Source: Streptomyces gossypii
GTDB lineage: Bacteria > Actinomycetota > Actinomycetes > Streptomycetales > Streptomycetaceae
Direction: 5' to 3'
Assembly (NCBI RefSeq): GCF_025165795.1
Contig: NZ_JAJAGO010000019.1
Coordinates: 1-64,000 of the forward strand
DNA: 64,000 bases
Shown piece by piece: positions 26,785-35,920 of the stretch. The notes under the pieces were generated by a model. The model worked only from the letters and a program-made list of their open reading frames with translations, was not told the DNA's origin and did not search any database. The position numbers were made by a program, and so were the translations under genes. How positions within the stretch are numbered: position 1 is the stretch's first letter; each line of letters begins with the position of its first letter.

Positions 26785-27816
26785 TCAGCCGCCCGGCAGC
26801 ACCACGACGTCGCCCCCGGCGAACACGACTCCGACCCGCTCGTCCATTTGAGGAGCGGCGGGCAGAGTGCAGGTGGCCTCCAGACGAGGCCCTGCCTCGG
26901 GCTGCAGAAGCAGCGAGACGGCAGAAGTCGCACCGCCACGGAAGGTGCGGCCGGTGACGGTGCATCGCAGCCCTTCCTCCGGCCCCGTGAGCACAACGCC
27001 GGTGGGGCGGACGAGTAGTCGACAGCCCCCCTCGGGAGTGCCGGCCGGGACGGGGATCTCACCCCAGGACGTTCCGGCCTTGTCCCCTCGCACCATTGCC
27101 TCGACGACGTTCTCGAAGCCCAGGAAGCGGGCCACGAATTCTGAGGCGGGATGCTGCCACACCTCGAGCGGTGTACCGGTCTGCTCGACGCGGCCTTCTC
27201 GCATGACGACCAGCCGGTCGGCGAGCGCGAATGCCTCACCCTGATCGTGGGTCACCGCGAGGACGGTGGTCCCCAACCGGCGGAACAGCTGGCGGAGTTC
27301 GACGAGGAGTCGCTCCCGAAGGCTGCGGTCCAGTTGTCCCAGGGGCTCGTCGAGCATCAGCAGACGCGGCTGCGGCGCCAGCGCACGAGCCAGAGCCACC
27401 CGCTGCTGCTCTCCTCCGGAGAGGGAGGACACGGCTCGGTTGCGGACGCCGGGCAGGCCCACCAAGTCGAGCAGTTCACCGACCCGGCGTTCGGACTCCC
27501 GGCGCCCCGTACGCCGCATCCGGAGCCCGAAGGCGACATTGTCCTGGACGTTGTGCTGCGGGAAGAGCTGGTGGTCCTGGAACATCAGGCCGAGCTGGCG
27601 CTTGTGCGCGGGTATGCCGTTCTGGTCGATTCCCGAGAGCAGCACGCGCCCCGTGTCGGGCTGCTGCAGACCGGCGACGACGCGCAGCAGCGTGGACTTC
27701 CCGCTTCCGCTCGGTCCCAGCACACAGACCGTTTCCCGGTCGGCGACGTCCAGTCCGACCGTGTCCAGCGCGGTGTGCCCGCCGAAGCGGACGGTAACGC
27801 CGTCGATCCGCAGCAT
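26785..27816 (-). CDS. Thiamine-type ABC transporter ATP-binding protein
   Basis: A 343-residue import ATPase with Walker A GPSGSGKST, signature LSGGEQQR, Walker B LLMLDEPLGQLD and a switch His in VTHDQGEA. The C-terminal 100 residues form a TOBE-like regulatory domain. ATG 27816 overlaps the permease stop by one base (TGATG). It is the third gene of a binding protein-permease-ATPase operon preceded by a TPP riboswitch, so thiamine or a thiamine pyrimidine precursor is the likely substrate. Confidence 0.9.
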   Translation of the reverse strand: MLRIDGVTVRFGGHTALDTVGLDVADRETVCVLGPSGSGKSTLLRVVAGLQQPDTGRVLLSGIDQNGIPAHKRQLGLMFQDHQLFPQHNVQDNVAFGLRMRRTGRRESERRVGELLDLVGLPGVRNRAVSSLSGGEQQRVALARALAPQPRLLMLDEPLGQLDRSLRERLLVELRQLFRRLGTTVLAVTHDQGEAFALADRLVVMREGRVEQTGTPLEVWQHPASEFVARFLGFENVVEAMVRGDKAGTSWGEIPVPAGTPEGGCRLLVRPTGVVLTGPEEGLRCTVTGRTFRGGATSAVSLLLQPEAGPRLEATCTLPAAPQMDERVGVVFAGGDVVVLPGG

Positions 27817-29531
27817 CAGAACTCCCCCGAGCGGTCGGTCCGCAGACGTTCCAGTACCAGCAGCGAACAGGCGCACACGAGCATCAGCACCGTACTCAGG
27901 GCCATGGCCTGCCCGTAGTTGAGCTCACCGGCCCGGCCCAGGAAGCGGCCGACCGCGACGGGCAGAGTGGGACTGTCGGGGCGCGCGATGAAGATCGTCG
28001 CACCGAACTCGCCGAGCGAGACGGCGAACGCGAAGCCCGCGGCGACCAGCAGCGCGCGCCGCACCAAGGGCAGGTCCACCTCGCGCCAAGCGCGCAGCGG
28101 CGAGGCGCCGAGCACCGCGGCGGCCTCACGCAGCCGTACGTCGACCGCCCGCAGCACGGGAAGCATCGTCCGTACGACGAAGGGAACGCCCACCAGCGCC
28201 TGGGCCAAGGGCACCAGGATCCACGACGAACGCAGGTCCAGCGGGGGTTCGTCCAAAGCTATGAGGAAACCGAAGCCGACGGTGACGGCGGAGGTGCCCA
28301 GTGGCAGCATCAGCAACGCGTCGAAGCCCCGTACGAGCTTGCCGGCGCGGCGGGTCAGCGCAGCGGCGGCGAGGCCGCCGACCAGCACGGCGATCACGGT
28401 GGCCGCGGCTGCGTAGGCGAGGGAGTTGCCGATCGCCTCCGCTGGGGCCACCAGGAAGGTGCCGGTCTCGTCGACGGACCACAGGGCACGGTAGAAGGTC
28501 AGCCCGTAACTTCCGTCCGACGTACGGAGCGAGCGTTCCATCAGGACGCCCAGCGGTGCCAGGAGCAGCACAGCGATGACGGCCAGTACGGAGCACAGCA
28601 GCGCCCACTGTCCGGCGCCGTGTGGCCGGCGGGCGGTCTGCCGGGCATCGACGAGCCGCAGCGCCGCCTCCCTCTTCCGCACCGACCAGGCGTGCAGAAG
28701 GAGCAGCACTGCCACCGCGGCGAACTGCACGAGCGTCAGCACGGCGGCGGTGGACAGCTGCAGCAGTCCGGCGGTCTGCCGGTAGATCTCGACCTCGAGC
28801 GTCGCATAGCCCGGACCACCCAGGATCTGGATGACTCCGAAGGAGGTGAAGGTGAACAGGAAGACCATCAGCGCCGCCGCGGCCAGGGCGGGGGCCAGGG
28901 CGGGCAGCGTCACTCGCCGCCAGGCCTCGAAGCGGCTCGCGCCCAGCACGCGAGCTGCCTCCTCCTGACGGGGGTCGAGCTGGGCCCACAACCCTCCGAC
29001 GGTGCGTATGACGACGGCGTAGTTGAAGAACACGTGCGCCAGCAGGATCGCCCAGACCGAGGTGTCCAGCCGCACCCCCCACAGCTCGTCCAGCACTCCG
29101 CCGCGGCCCAGCAGCCCGAGGAAGGCCGACCCGACCACCACGGTCGGCAGGACGAAGGGCACCGTCACGAGTGCACGGAGGAGCTGCTTGCCCGGAAAAT
29201 CGAAGCGGGCGAAGACGTACGCACCGGGCAGCGCGATCAGCAGGGTGAGTCCCGTCGACGCCGCGGCCTGCCACACGGTGAACCACAGGACGTGGAGGGT
29301 GCCCGGATCGGAAAGCACCTCCGTGAGGCCACCCAGTTGCCAATGACCGCCCTCCCGAAGTCCGCGGCCGACGATGGCGGCGACGGGATAGGCGAAGAAC
29401 AGCGCGAAGAACGCGAGAGGCACGGCCATCAGGCCAAGCCGCACGGCCGCAGCGCGGCGCCGTACGGTGCGGCGGCGCGGAGCCGACGGCTTCGCCGGAA
29501 CGTTGCCTCGCTTGGTCACCTCAGTCAGCAC
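27816..29531 (-). CDS. Thiamine-type ABC transporter permease (ThiP-like, two fused halves)
   Basis: A 571-residue membrane protein with about twelve transmembrane segments arranged as two homologous halves. Each half has a BPD_transp_1 EAA loop (EEAARVLGASRFEAWRRV in the first, REAAAVLGASPLRAWREV in the second). This fused layout is that of ThiP/FbpB permeases. It follows the binding protein gene by 17 bp and overlaps the ATPase gene, so all three are one transcript under the TPP riboswitch. Confidence 0.9.
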   Translation of the reverse strand: MLTEVTKRGNVPAKPSAPRRRTVRRRAAAVRLGLMAVPLAFFALFFAYPVAAIVGRGLREGGHWQLGGLTEVLSDPGTLHVLWFTVWQAAASTGLTLLIALPGAYVFARFDFPGKQLLRALVTVPFVLPTVVVGSAFLGLLGRGGVLDELWGVRLDTSVWAILLAHVFFNYAVVIRTVGGLWAQLDPRQEEAARVLGASRFEAWRRVTLPALAPALAAAALMVFLFTFTSFGVIQILGGPGYATLEVEIYRQTAGLLQLSTAAVLTLVQFAAVAVLLLLHAWSVRKREAALRLVDARQTARRPHGAGQWALLCSVLAVIAVLLLAPLGVLMERSLRTSDGSYGLTFYRALWSVDETGTFLVAPAEAIGNSLAYAAAATVIAVLVGGLAAAALTRRAGKLVRGFDALLMLPLGTSAVTVGFGFLIALDEPPLDLRSSWILVPLAQALVGVPFVVRTMLPVLRAVDVRLREAAAVLGASPLRAWREVDLPLVRRALLVAAGFAFAVSLGEFGATIFIARPDSPTLPVAVGRFLGRAGELNYGQAMALSTVLMLVCACSLLVLERLRTDRSGEF

Positions 29532-29548
29532 GGGCGCTGCTCACACGG

Positions 29549-30625
29549 TCACTTGAGCACCAGTGAGGTCCACGACTTCACCCACTGGTCCCGGTTCTTC
29601 CCGATCCGTGCGGGCTCCATCCGGGCCGGGTTGTCGACGGTCACTCCGTAAGTCGTGAACAGCTCCGGCAACTCGACGTCCCCGCGCGCCGGATTGACGA
29701 ACATGCTGAGCGGCAGTTCTTGCTGGAACGACTTACCGAGCATGAAATCCAGCAACGCCTTGCCGCCCTTCACGTTCGAGGCGCCGTCCAGCAGCCCGGC
29801 GAACTCGACCTGTCGGAAGCACGTTTCCTCGGCCACACCGGTCGGAGCCTGCTTCGGCTGCGGGTCCTTGCCCAGGACCTCGGCGGGCGGGCTGGAAGCG
29901 TAGGAGACGACGAGCGGCCGGTCACCCTTGCCCTTGCTCGCCCCGGAACCGCTGAAGCGGTCGTTGTACGCCTGCTCCCAGCCGTCGACGACCTCGACGC
30001 CGTTCGCCCTGAGCTTCTTCCAGTAGTCCTGCCAGCCGTCGGCCCCGTATTTCTGCACCGTGGCGAGCAGGAAGCCCAGGCCGGGAGAGGACGTACCGGC
30101 GTTTTCGGTGACCAGCAGGTTCTTGTAGTCCGGCTTGACCAGGTCAGCGAGGGTACGCGGCGGGTCGAGCTTCTTGTCGGCGAAGTACTTCCGGTCGTAG
30201 TTCACGCATATGTCGCCGGAGTCGATCGGCGTGACGCGGTGCTGCTCCGCGTCCAGTTGCAGCTTCCCGGGGACCTTGTCCAGGCCCTTGGCCTCGTACG
30301 GAGCGAAGACGCCTTCGTCGAGGGGCCGGGAGAGGAAGGTGTTGTCGACGCCGAAGAAGACGTCGCCTTGGGGATTGCCCTTGTTCAGCACCGTCTGGTT
30401 GACGGCGGCGCCCGCGTCACCGCCTCGCAGGATCCTGACTTTGTAGCCGGTCTTTTCGGTGAACTCCCGCAGCAGCTTCTTGGACACCCGGAACGAGTCA
30501 TGTGTGACCAGCGTGACGCTCTTCGCCCCGTCGCCGCCCCCTTGAGAGCCGTCGGAGCCGCTGCAGGCGGAGAGCAGCGCCAGGCCCAGCGCGATGGTGA
30601 GGGCGGTGGTGCCGGTCTGCTTCAT
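29549..30625 (-). CDS. Thiamine-type ABC transporter substrate-binding lipoprotein
   Basis: A 358-residue lipoprotein. The signal peptide ends in the lipobox LLSAC, with acylated Cys21, followed by a Gly/Ser linker. The mature part is a type II periplasmic-binding fold resembling ThiB/TbpA (SVTLVTHDSFRVSK near the N terminus). The ATG at 30625 has GAAGG upstream. The TPP riboswitch in its leader makes thiamine or a derivative the best substrate guess; the same fold also binds iron, so the riboswitch is the deciding evidence. Confidence 0.88.
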   Translation of the reverse strand: MKQTGTTALTIALGLALLSACSGSDGSQGGGDGAKSVTLVTHDSFRVSKKLLREFTEKTGYKVRILRGGDAGAAVNQTVLNKGNPQGDVFFGVDNTFLSRPLDEGVFAPYEAKGLDKVPGKLQLDAEQHRVTPIDSGDICVNYDRKYFADKKLDPPRTLADLVKPDYKNLLVTENAGTSSPGLGFLLATVQKYGADGWQDYWKKLRANGVEVVDGWEQAYNDRFSGSGASKGKGDRPLVVSYASSPPAEVLGKDPQPKQAPTGVAEETCFRQVEFAGLLDGASNVKGGKALLDFMLGKSFQQELPLSMFVNPARGDVELPELFTTYGVTVDNPARMEPARIGKNRDQWVKSWTSLVLK

Positions 30626-30683
30626 CGTGCTGCCTTCGGGTGCGGGAGTACGCGGGCACGCGGGCAGCATAAGAGTCGGTCCG

Positions 30684-30772
30684 AACTTCCTACCCAGCAT
30701 GACCTGGGCGAGGTTCGAGGGTCTGCGGCCGATAATGCCGCACTCTCAGCGCTGCTCGCGCTCCCCTGTCGG
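30684..30772 (-). promoter_or_regulatory. TPP (THI-box) riboswitch
   Basis: On the minus strand the leader reads AGGGGAGCGCG, then GCGCTGAGAGTGCGG, a variable P3 arm, then ACCCTCGAACCTCGCCCAGG, then TCATGCTGGGTAGGAAG. These match the conserved THI-box elements in order: CUGAGA in J3/2, the ACCC-AACCU block, and the CUGGGUAAUGCCAGCGUAGGGA-like P4/P5 segment. It ends about 60 bases before the start of the binding protein gene, placing it to control translation or early termination of the thiamine transporter operon when TPP is bound. Confidence 0.85.
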
Positions 30773-30840
30773 TTCTGCGTAAACGTTCGTTCGAACAGTA
30801 CCAGCCCGGCAGTACCGTCCGGCCGGTCTCTTCGCCCGCT

Positions 30841-31947
30841 TCAGCGCTCGGTCGCGGCGAGCTGGCCGCACGCTCCGTCGATCTCCTGACCACGGGTGTC
30901 ACGTACGGTCACCGGCACTCGGTGCGCCTCCAGCGCCCGTACGAACTCCTGCTCGTCCTCGGGCCGGGATGCCGTCCACTTGGATCCCGGTGTTGGATTG
31001 AGCGGGATCAGATTGACGTGGACCGGCTTGCCCTTGAGCAGCCGTCCGAGGAGGTCGGCTCGCCACGCCTGGTCATTGATGTCCCTGATCAGTGCGTACT
31101 CGATCGAGACCCGCCGACCGGACCTTTCCGCGTATTCCCAGGCCGCGTCCAGCACGTCGCGGACCTTCCAGCGCGTGTTCACGGGCACCAGCGTGTCCCG
31201 GAGCTCGTCGTCCGGGGCGTGCAGGGACACCGCGAGCCGGCAGCTGAATCCCTCGTCGGCGAAGCGGCGCATCGCCGGCACCAGGCCGACCGTGGAGACC
31301 GTGATGCCTCGCTGTGAGAGCCCCATCCCGTCCGGCTCGGAATCGGTGAGCCGACGGATCGCACCCACCACCCGCTTGTAGTTCGCCAGCGGCTCCCCCA
31401 TCCCCATGAAGACGATGTTCGACAGCCGGGCCGGGCCGCCGGGCACCTCGCCGTCGCGGAGCGCCCGCACCCCGTCGACGATCTGATGGACGATCTCGGC
31501 GGTGGACAGGTTGCGGTCCAGCCCCGCCTGTCCGGTCGCGCAGAACGGGCAGTTCATGCCGCATCCCGCCTGTGAGCTGACGCACATCGTGACCCGGTCC
31601 GGGTAACGCATCAGCACCGACTCGACGAGCGTCCCGTCGCGCAGCTTCCACAGCGTCTTACGGGTGGTGTCCTCGTCGCAGCTGATATGCCGCATCACAC
31701 TCATCAGCGGCGGCAGCAGCTCGCTCGCCAGCTTCTCGCGCGCGGCCGCCGGGATGTCCGTCCACTGCTCCGGATCGTCCGCGTAGCGGGCGAAGTAGTG
31801 CTGGGACAGCTGCTTGGCACGGAACGGCTTCTCGCCGAGCGCGGCGACCGCCTCGCGGCGTTCGCCGGGGTCGAGGTCGGCAAGATGCCGCGGCGGCCTG
31901 GTGGCCCCGCGCGGCGCGACGAAGGTGAGTTCTCCGGGTACAGGCAT
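30841..31947 (-). CDS. rlmN: 23S rRNA (adenine2503-C2)/tRNA (adenine37-C2) methyltransferase
   Basis: A 368-residue radical SAM enzyme. The 4Fe-4S motif CxxxCxxC is seen as CGMNCPFC, with the N-terminal RlmN helical domain (PRHLADL, KPFRAKQLSQHYFARY) before it. SAM-binding MGMGEPLANY follows, with a conserved C-terminal Cys in GACGQL. It methylates A2503 of 23S rRNA. It lies between cdsA and the thiamine operon on the same strand; the 215 bp downstream carry the thiamine operon's own promoter and riboswitch. Confidence 0.95.
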   Translation of the reverse strand: MPVPGELTFVAPRGATRPPRHLADLDPGERREAVAALGEKPFRAKQLSQHYFARYADDPEQWTDIPAAAREKLASELLPPLMSVMRHISCDEDTTRKTLWKLRDGTLVESVLMRYPDRVTMCVSSQAGCGMNCPFCATGQAGLDRNLSTAEIVHQIVDGVRALRDGEVPGGPARLSNIVFMGMGEPLANYKRVVGAIRRLTDSEPDGMGLSQRGITVSTVGLVPAMRRFADEGFSCRLAVSLHAPDDELRDTLVPVNTRWKVRDVLDAAWEYAERSGRRVSIEYALIRDINDQAWRADLLGRLLKGKPVHVNLIPLNPTPGSKWTASRPEDEQEFVRALEAHRVPVTVRDTRGQEIDGACGQLAATER

Positions 31948-32065
31948 GATTCCTCAAGTGTCGCAGACGAGCGGCAGGGCCCCTACCGCGCACGGAACGG
32001 GCCCTGACCTCACCCGTACCGGGCGCCGTACGGCGTGCGGCAGCGGGGTGTGCCGCACCGTGCGT

Positions 32066-33217
32066 TCAGCCGGAACCGACGAAGACCACCAGCAGCAGCC
32101 AGACCACCGGGGCCGTCGGAAGCAGCGAGTCCAGACGGTCCATGATCCCGCCGTGCCCCGGCAGCAGAGTGCCCATGTCCTTGATTCCGAGGTCCCGCTT
32201 CATCATGGACTCGCCCAGGTCGCCGAGGGTGGCGGTGACGGCGACGGCGAAGCCGAGCACGAGGCCCTGCCACCAGATTCCGTCGTCGATGAGGAAATGT
32301 GCACAGAGCGCACCCGCCGCCATCGCGAACACGACGGCGCCGAGCAGACCCTCGCGCGTCTTTCCGGGACTGATCCTCGGAGCGAGCTTGTGCGAGCCGA
32401 AGCGCCAGCCGACGGCATACGCCCCTGTGTCGCTGACCACTGTCAGCAGCAGGAAGGTGAGCACCCGCCATGCGCCGTCGTCCGCTGCGAGCATCAGCGC
32501 GACGAACGTCGCCAGAAACGGTACGTAGAACGCGGCGAACACCGCTGCCGTGACATCCCGCAGATACTGCTCGGCCGAGTCCGTCATCCGCCAGACCAGT
32601 ACCGCGAGTGCCGTCAGGGCCATCGCCACCCAGGCGCCCTCCGCTCCTCGTGCGTAGCCGGCGACGACCATCGCCGTGCCGCCTACCGCGAGCGGCACCA
32701 GCGGCACCCGGATGTCCTTGCGTTCGGCGAGCCGGGAGGTGAGTTCCCACAAGCCGACCACAACCGCGACGACGACGACACCGACGAAAGCCGGCTTGTA
32801 AACGAAGAGTGAGGCGGCGATCACCACTCCGAGACCGAGGCCGACCCCTATCGCGGCCGGCAGATCCCGCCCGGCACGCTTCTTACCGCCGCTCCGCGCC
32901 CCCTCACGCCTGCCCGCGGCAGGTACGGGTGGCGGCTCAGCCTGAGCTCGCTCACCGTCGCGGCCTACGTCGCTGTTCCCCGCGCCACCAGAGCGTGGGT
33001 CGCGGGGGTCGGAGTCACCGGGGCGGCCGGGTACTCCCGGACTGGGCACCATGGGCATGGGCCGAGTCTGCGACGTGGCCGCCAGGTCGCCGCCGAGGCG
33101 CGCGGGACCGGCACCATCGCTTCGCTGGGCGGAGCTCACCGGCCCGGCACGTCCCGGACCGGGAGGGCTCCAGTATTCCGCTCCAGGCGGCGGAGCCCCT
33201 TGTGTTGAGTCAGTCAC
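32066..33217 (-). CDS. cdsA: Phosphatidate cytidylyltransferase (CDP-diglyceride synthase)
   Basis: A 383-residue membrane enzyme making CDP-diacylglycerol from CTP and phosphatidate. The N-terminal 125 residues are disordered and Pro/Gly-rich. Multiple membrane helices follow, and the family signature is at the C terminus: SDTGAYAVGWRFG, then SPGKTREG, and GDLGESMMKRDLGIKDMG with LLPGHGGIMDRLDSL. It follows frr by 11 bp, so the frr-cdsA pair is probably one transcript. Confidence 0.95.
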   Translation of the reverse strand: MTDSTQGAPPPGAEYWSPPGPGRAGPVSSAQRSDGAGPARLGGDLAATSQTRPMPMVPSPGVPGRPGDSDPRDPRSGGAGNSDVGRDGERAQAEPPPVPAAGRREGARSGGKKRAGRDLPAAIGVGLGLGVVIAASLFVYKPAFVGVVVVAVVVGLWELTSRLAERKDIRVPLVPLAVGGTAMVVAGYARGAEGAWVAMALTALAVLVWRMTDSAEQYLRDVTAAVFAAFYVPFLATFVALMLAADDGAWRVLTFLLLTVVSDTGAYAVGWRFGSHKLAPRISPGKTREGLLGAVVFAMAAGALCAHFLIDDGIWWQGLVLGFAVAVTATLGDLGESMMKRDLGIKDMGTLLPGHGGIMDRLDSLLPTAPVVWLLLVVFVGSG

Positions 33218-33228
33218 TGATCGCAGCC

Positions 33229-33786
33229 TCAGACTTCGAGCAGTTCGGCTTCCTTGTGCTTGAGCAGTTCGTCGACCTGCCCCACGTACTTCGCCGTGGT
33301 GTCGTCGAGTTCCTTCTCCGCACGGCGGCCCTCGTCCTCACCGACCTCGCCGTCCTTGATGGCTTTGTCGATAGCCTCTTTGGCCTTGCGGCGCACGCTG
33401 CGGATTGAGATCTTGGCGTCCTCGCCCTTGGTCTTCGCGACCTTGATGAACTCCCTGCGGCGTTCCTCGGTCAACTCGGGGAGAACCACCCGGATGAGGT
33501 GGCCGTCGTTCGAGGGATTGACCCCCAGATCAGAGTCACGGATCGCCTGCTCGATGTTGCGCAGCGCGGTCTTGTCGAAGGGTGTCACCACCGCCATCCG
33601 CGGCTCGGGCACCGAGAAGGACGCCAGTTGATTGATCGGTGTCATCGAGCCGTAGTACTCCGCCACGATCTTGTTGAACATCGCGGGGTGCGCACGGCCC
33701 GTGCGGATCGCGGCGAAGTCCTCCTTGGCGACGACGACCGCCTTCTCCATCTTCTCCTCGGCCTCGAGGAGGGTCTCTTCGATCAC
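33229..33786 (-). CDS. frr: Ribosome recycling factor
   Basis: A 185-residue ribosome recycling factor. It opens IEETLLEAEEKMEKAV, has the conserved AAIRTGRAHPAMFNKI, the middle VTPFDKTALRNIEQAIRDSDLGVNP and the C-terminal helix with EKELDDTTAKYVGQVDELL. With EF-G it splits ribosomes after termination. The GTG at 33786 has AGGAG at good spacing; upstream Met codons (to 33876) would add residues not seen in the family. The pyrH-frr-cdsA order is conserved in bacteria. Confidence 0.96.
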   Translation of the reverse strand: MIEETLLEAEEKMEKAVVVAKEDFAAIRTGRAHPAMFNKIVAEYYGSMTPINQLASFSVPEPRMAVVTPFDKTALRNIEQAIRDSDLGVNPSNDGHLIRVVLPELTEERRREFIKVAKTKGEDAKISIRSVRRKAKEAIDKAIKDGEVGEDEGRRAEKELDDTTAKYVGQVDELLKHKEAELLEV

Positions 33787-33932
33787 CACGTGCTCCTGGT
33801 ATTTCGATGAATGGGCCTGATACTGCATTCTTCCGGTAAGGATCCCCGGCCGTCCGCAGTGCGCTGATTCCTGCACGGTGTCCGACCTGCAGGGTGTTGT
33901 CCATCCCCGTACCGCGCTGTCCGACGGCTCAC

Positions 33933-33954
33933 CGCCGCAGGTGAATTCGGCGGC
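33933..33954 (-). terminator. Hairpin after pyrH
   Basis: CCGCCG and CGGCGG are separated by ten bases just downstream of the pyrH stop codon. It may attenuate read-through into frr. There is no run of T, so efficiency is uncertain. Confidence 0.4.
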
Positions 33955-33960
33955 AGCAAC

Positions 33961-34710
33961 TCAGTCGCGCGTACTCTGGCTGCTGACCAGGGTGCCGATC
34001 TTCTCACCCTTGACCGCCCGGTCGATGTTGCCCTCGGTCAGCAGCCCGAAAACGAGAATCGGCAGCTTGTTGTCCCGGCACAGGGTGACCGCGGTGGCGT
34101 CGGCGACCTTGAGGTCCCTGGTGATGACCTCGCCGTACTCCAGCGCGTCGAACTTCACGGCGGAGGGGTTCGTCGCCGGATCGGCGTCGTACACACCGTC
34201 CACACCGTTCTTGCCCAACAGCAGCGCCTCCGCGTCGATCTCGAGGGCGCGCTGTGCGGCTGTGGTGTCGGTGGAGAAGTACGGCATGCCCATGCCCGCA
34301 CCGAAGATGACGACGCGGCCTTTCTCCAGGTGCCGTACGGCCCGCAGCGGGATGTACGGCTCCGCGACCTGTCCCATGGTGATGGCTGTCTGGACGCGGG
34401 AGTCGATGCCCTCCTTCTCCAGGAAGTCCTGGAGGGCAAGGCAGTTCATGACCGTGCCCAGCATCCCCATGTAGTCGGAGCGCGCCCGGTCCATGCCGCG
34501 CAACTGGAGTTCCGCGCCGCGGAAGAAGTTGCCGCCCCCGATCACGACGGCGATCTCTGCGCCTTCCCGCACGACGGAGGCGATCTCCCGCGCCACCTTG
34601 TGCACGACATCGGGGTCGACTCCCAGTCCTCCACCTCCGGCGAAAGCCTCGCCCGAGAGTTTCAGCAGAAAGCGACGCCGCTTGCCGTCTTTGTCGATGT
34701 CATTGCTCAT
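33961..34710 (-). CDS. pyrH: UMP kinase
   Basis: A 249-residue UMP kinase of the amino-acid-kinase fold, converting UMP to UDP with ATP. Motifs: RFLLKLSGEAF (Gly-rich phosphate loop), VIGGGNFFRG, a GADMGMLGTVMN-like segment seen as SDYMGMLGTVMN, and FGAGMGMPYFSTDT. ATG 34710 is chosen because GAGGAG lies upstream at correct spacing; the preceding in-frame Met at 34728 would start inside that site. The 146-bp gap to tsf holds a strong hairpin. Confidence 0.96.
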   Translation of the reverse strand: MSNDIDKDGKRRRFLLKLSGEAFAGGGGLGVDPDVVHKVAREIASVVREGAEIAVVIGGGNFFRGAELQLRGMDRARSDYMGMLGTVMNCLALQDFLEKEGIDSRVQTAITMGQVAEPYIPLRAVRHLEKGRVVIFGAGMGMPYFSTDTTAAQRALEIDAEALLLGKNGVDGVYDADPATNPSAVKFDALEYGEVITRDLKVADATAVTLCRDNKLPILVFGLLTEGNIDRAVKGEKIGTLVSSQSTRD

Positions 34711-34732
34711 GGAGATCTCCTCGTGCATACGA

Positions 34733-34783
34733 AGGAGGCCATTGCCGGCGGATCCTCTCGGCTCCTCGTGGCAATGGCCTCCT
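34733..34783 (-). terminator. Strong hairpin between tsf and pyrH
   Basis: AGGAGGCCATTGCC (34733-34746) and GGCAATGGCCTCCT (34770-34783) form a perfect 14-bp inverted repeat with a 23-base loop, 73 bases after the tsf stop. It is a probable terminator or attenuator setting the level of pyrH relative to the ribosomal operon. Confidence 0.7.
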
Positions 34784-34856
34784 CGTCAGAACTGCCGTGT
34801 ACCCGACCCTAGCCGGTCCGTGACCGGACCGCGGATCAGGAGGGGCGGCGTACGGG

Positions 34857-35711
34857 TCAGGCGCCTACGCGGAAGCGGGCGTAGCGCTTGATGGCGACAC
34901 CAGCCTCCTCCAGCACCTTCTGTACGGACTTCTTGTTGTCCTTGGCGAACGGCTGGTCCAGCAGGCAGTTGTCCTTGAAGTAGCCGTTCACCCGACCCTC
35001 GACGATCTTCGGCAGGGCCTGCTCGGGCTTGCCCTCCTCGCGCGCGGTCTCCTCGGCGATACGGCGCTCGCTCGCCACCGTCTCGGCCGGCACGTCCTCG
35101 CGGGAGAGGAACTGCGGCGAGAACGCGGCGATGTGCTGGGCGACATCCTTGGCGATGACGGCCTTGGCGGCCTCGTCCGCGGAAGCGGCGTCCAGCTGGA
35201 CGAGCACGCCGACCTGCGGGGGCAGGTCCGGGCTGGTCCGGTGGAGGTAAGCGGCGACGTAGCCGTCGGAGAACTGCGCGAAGCGGTCCAGGACGATCTT
35301 CTCGCCCAGTGTCGCGTTCGCCTCGTCGACGTAGGCCTGAACCGTCTTGCCGCTCTCGATCTCCGACGCGAGCAGCGCCGGCGTGTCGGCCGGGCTTACT
35401 TCGGCGACATGGGCGGCGATGGCGTCGGCAGCGGCGACGAACTTGTCGCCCTTCGCCACGAAGTCGGTCTCGCACTTGAGCTCGACGAGCACGCCGGTGG
35501 CGTTTCCGTCGGCGATAAGGGCGACGACCGCGCCGTTGGAGGCGGTGCGCGACTCGCGCTTGGCCACGCCCTTCTGGCCCTTGACGCGCAGGATCTCGAC
35601 GGCCTTGTCGACGCTTCCCTCGGCCTCGTCCAGCGCCTTCTTGCAGTCCATCATGCCGGCGCCGGTGAGCTCGCGCAGCTTCTTGACGTCAGCGGCGGTG
35701 TAGTTCGCCAT
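34857..35711 (-). CDS. tsf: Translation elongation factor Ts
   Basis: A 284-residue guanine-nucleotide exchange factor for EF-Tu. The start ANYTAADVKKLRELTGAGMMDCKKAL is the conserved N-terminal domain; ALIADGNATGVLVELKCETDFVAKG and the C-terminal LLDQPFAKDNKKSVQKVLEEAG are also typical. ATG 35711 is the family start; the open frame continues to 35900 only as leader sequence. It lies 207 bp after rpsB with a strong hairpin between. Confidence 0.96.
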   Translation of the reverse strand: MANYTAADVKKLRELTGAGMMDCKKALDEAEGSVDKAVEILRVKGQKGVAKRESRTASNGAVVALIADGNATGVLVELKCETDFVAKGDKFVAAADAIAAHVAEVSPADTPALLASEIESGKTVQAYVDEANATLGEKIVLDRFAQFSDGYVAAYLHRTSPDLPPQVGVLVQLDAASADEAAKAVIAKDVAQHIAAFSPQFLSREDVPAETVASERRIAEETAREEGKPEQALPKIVEGRVNGYFKDNCLLDQPFAKDNKKSVQKVLEEAGVAIKRYARFRVGA

Positions 35712-35867
35712 CCTTCTTTCCTTCTGTGCACTGGGCCCCGCACCATGCTGAACACGGGGCGGGGCTGATCCGTATGAGGTCGCTGGAGCGGCCTGGTGAG
35801 AAGCTCCTCGCTTTACGGCGAGGGTCGTCACGACGAGCGTGCAGTCCTTCTCAGAAGAGCCGTACCG

Positions 35868-35920
35868 GATACGTCGGCCGACGGCGGGAGAATCCCTCAC
35901 ACCGTCGGCCGACGCGTATC
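35868..35920 (-). terminator. Perfect-stem hairpin between rpsB and tsf
   Basis: CGTCGGCCGACGG (35872-35884) pairs perfectly with CCGTCGGCCGACG (35902-35914), a 13-bp stem that continues after a two-base bulge with GATA/TATC. It touches the rpsB stop codon. It could terminate part of the transcripts or protect the rpsB 3' end. Confidence 0.7.

Noticed and set aside
30778..30800. GTTCGTTCGAAC-like sequence upstream of the TPP riboswitch as a LexA (SOS) box
   Set aside because: The actinobacterial SOS box needs CGAAC-N4-GTTCG spacing; here the half-sites overlap wrongly. It may only be part of the promoter.
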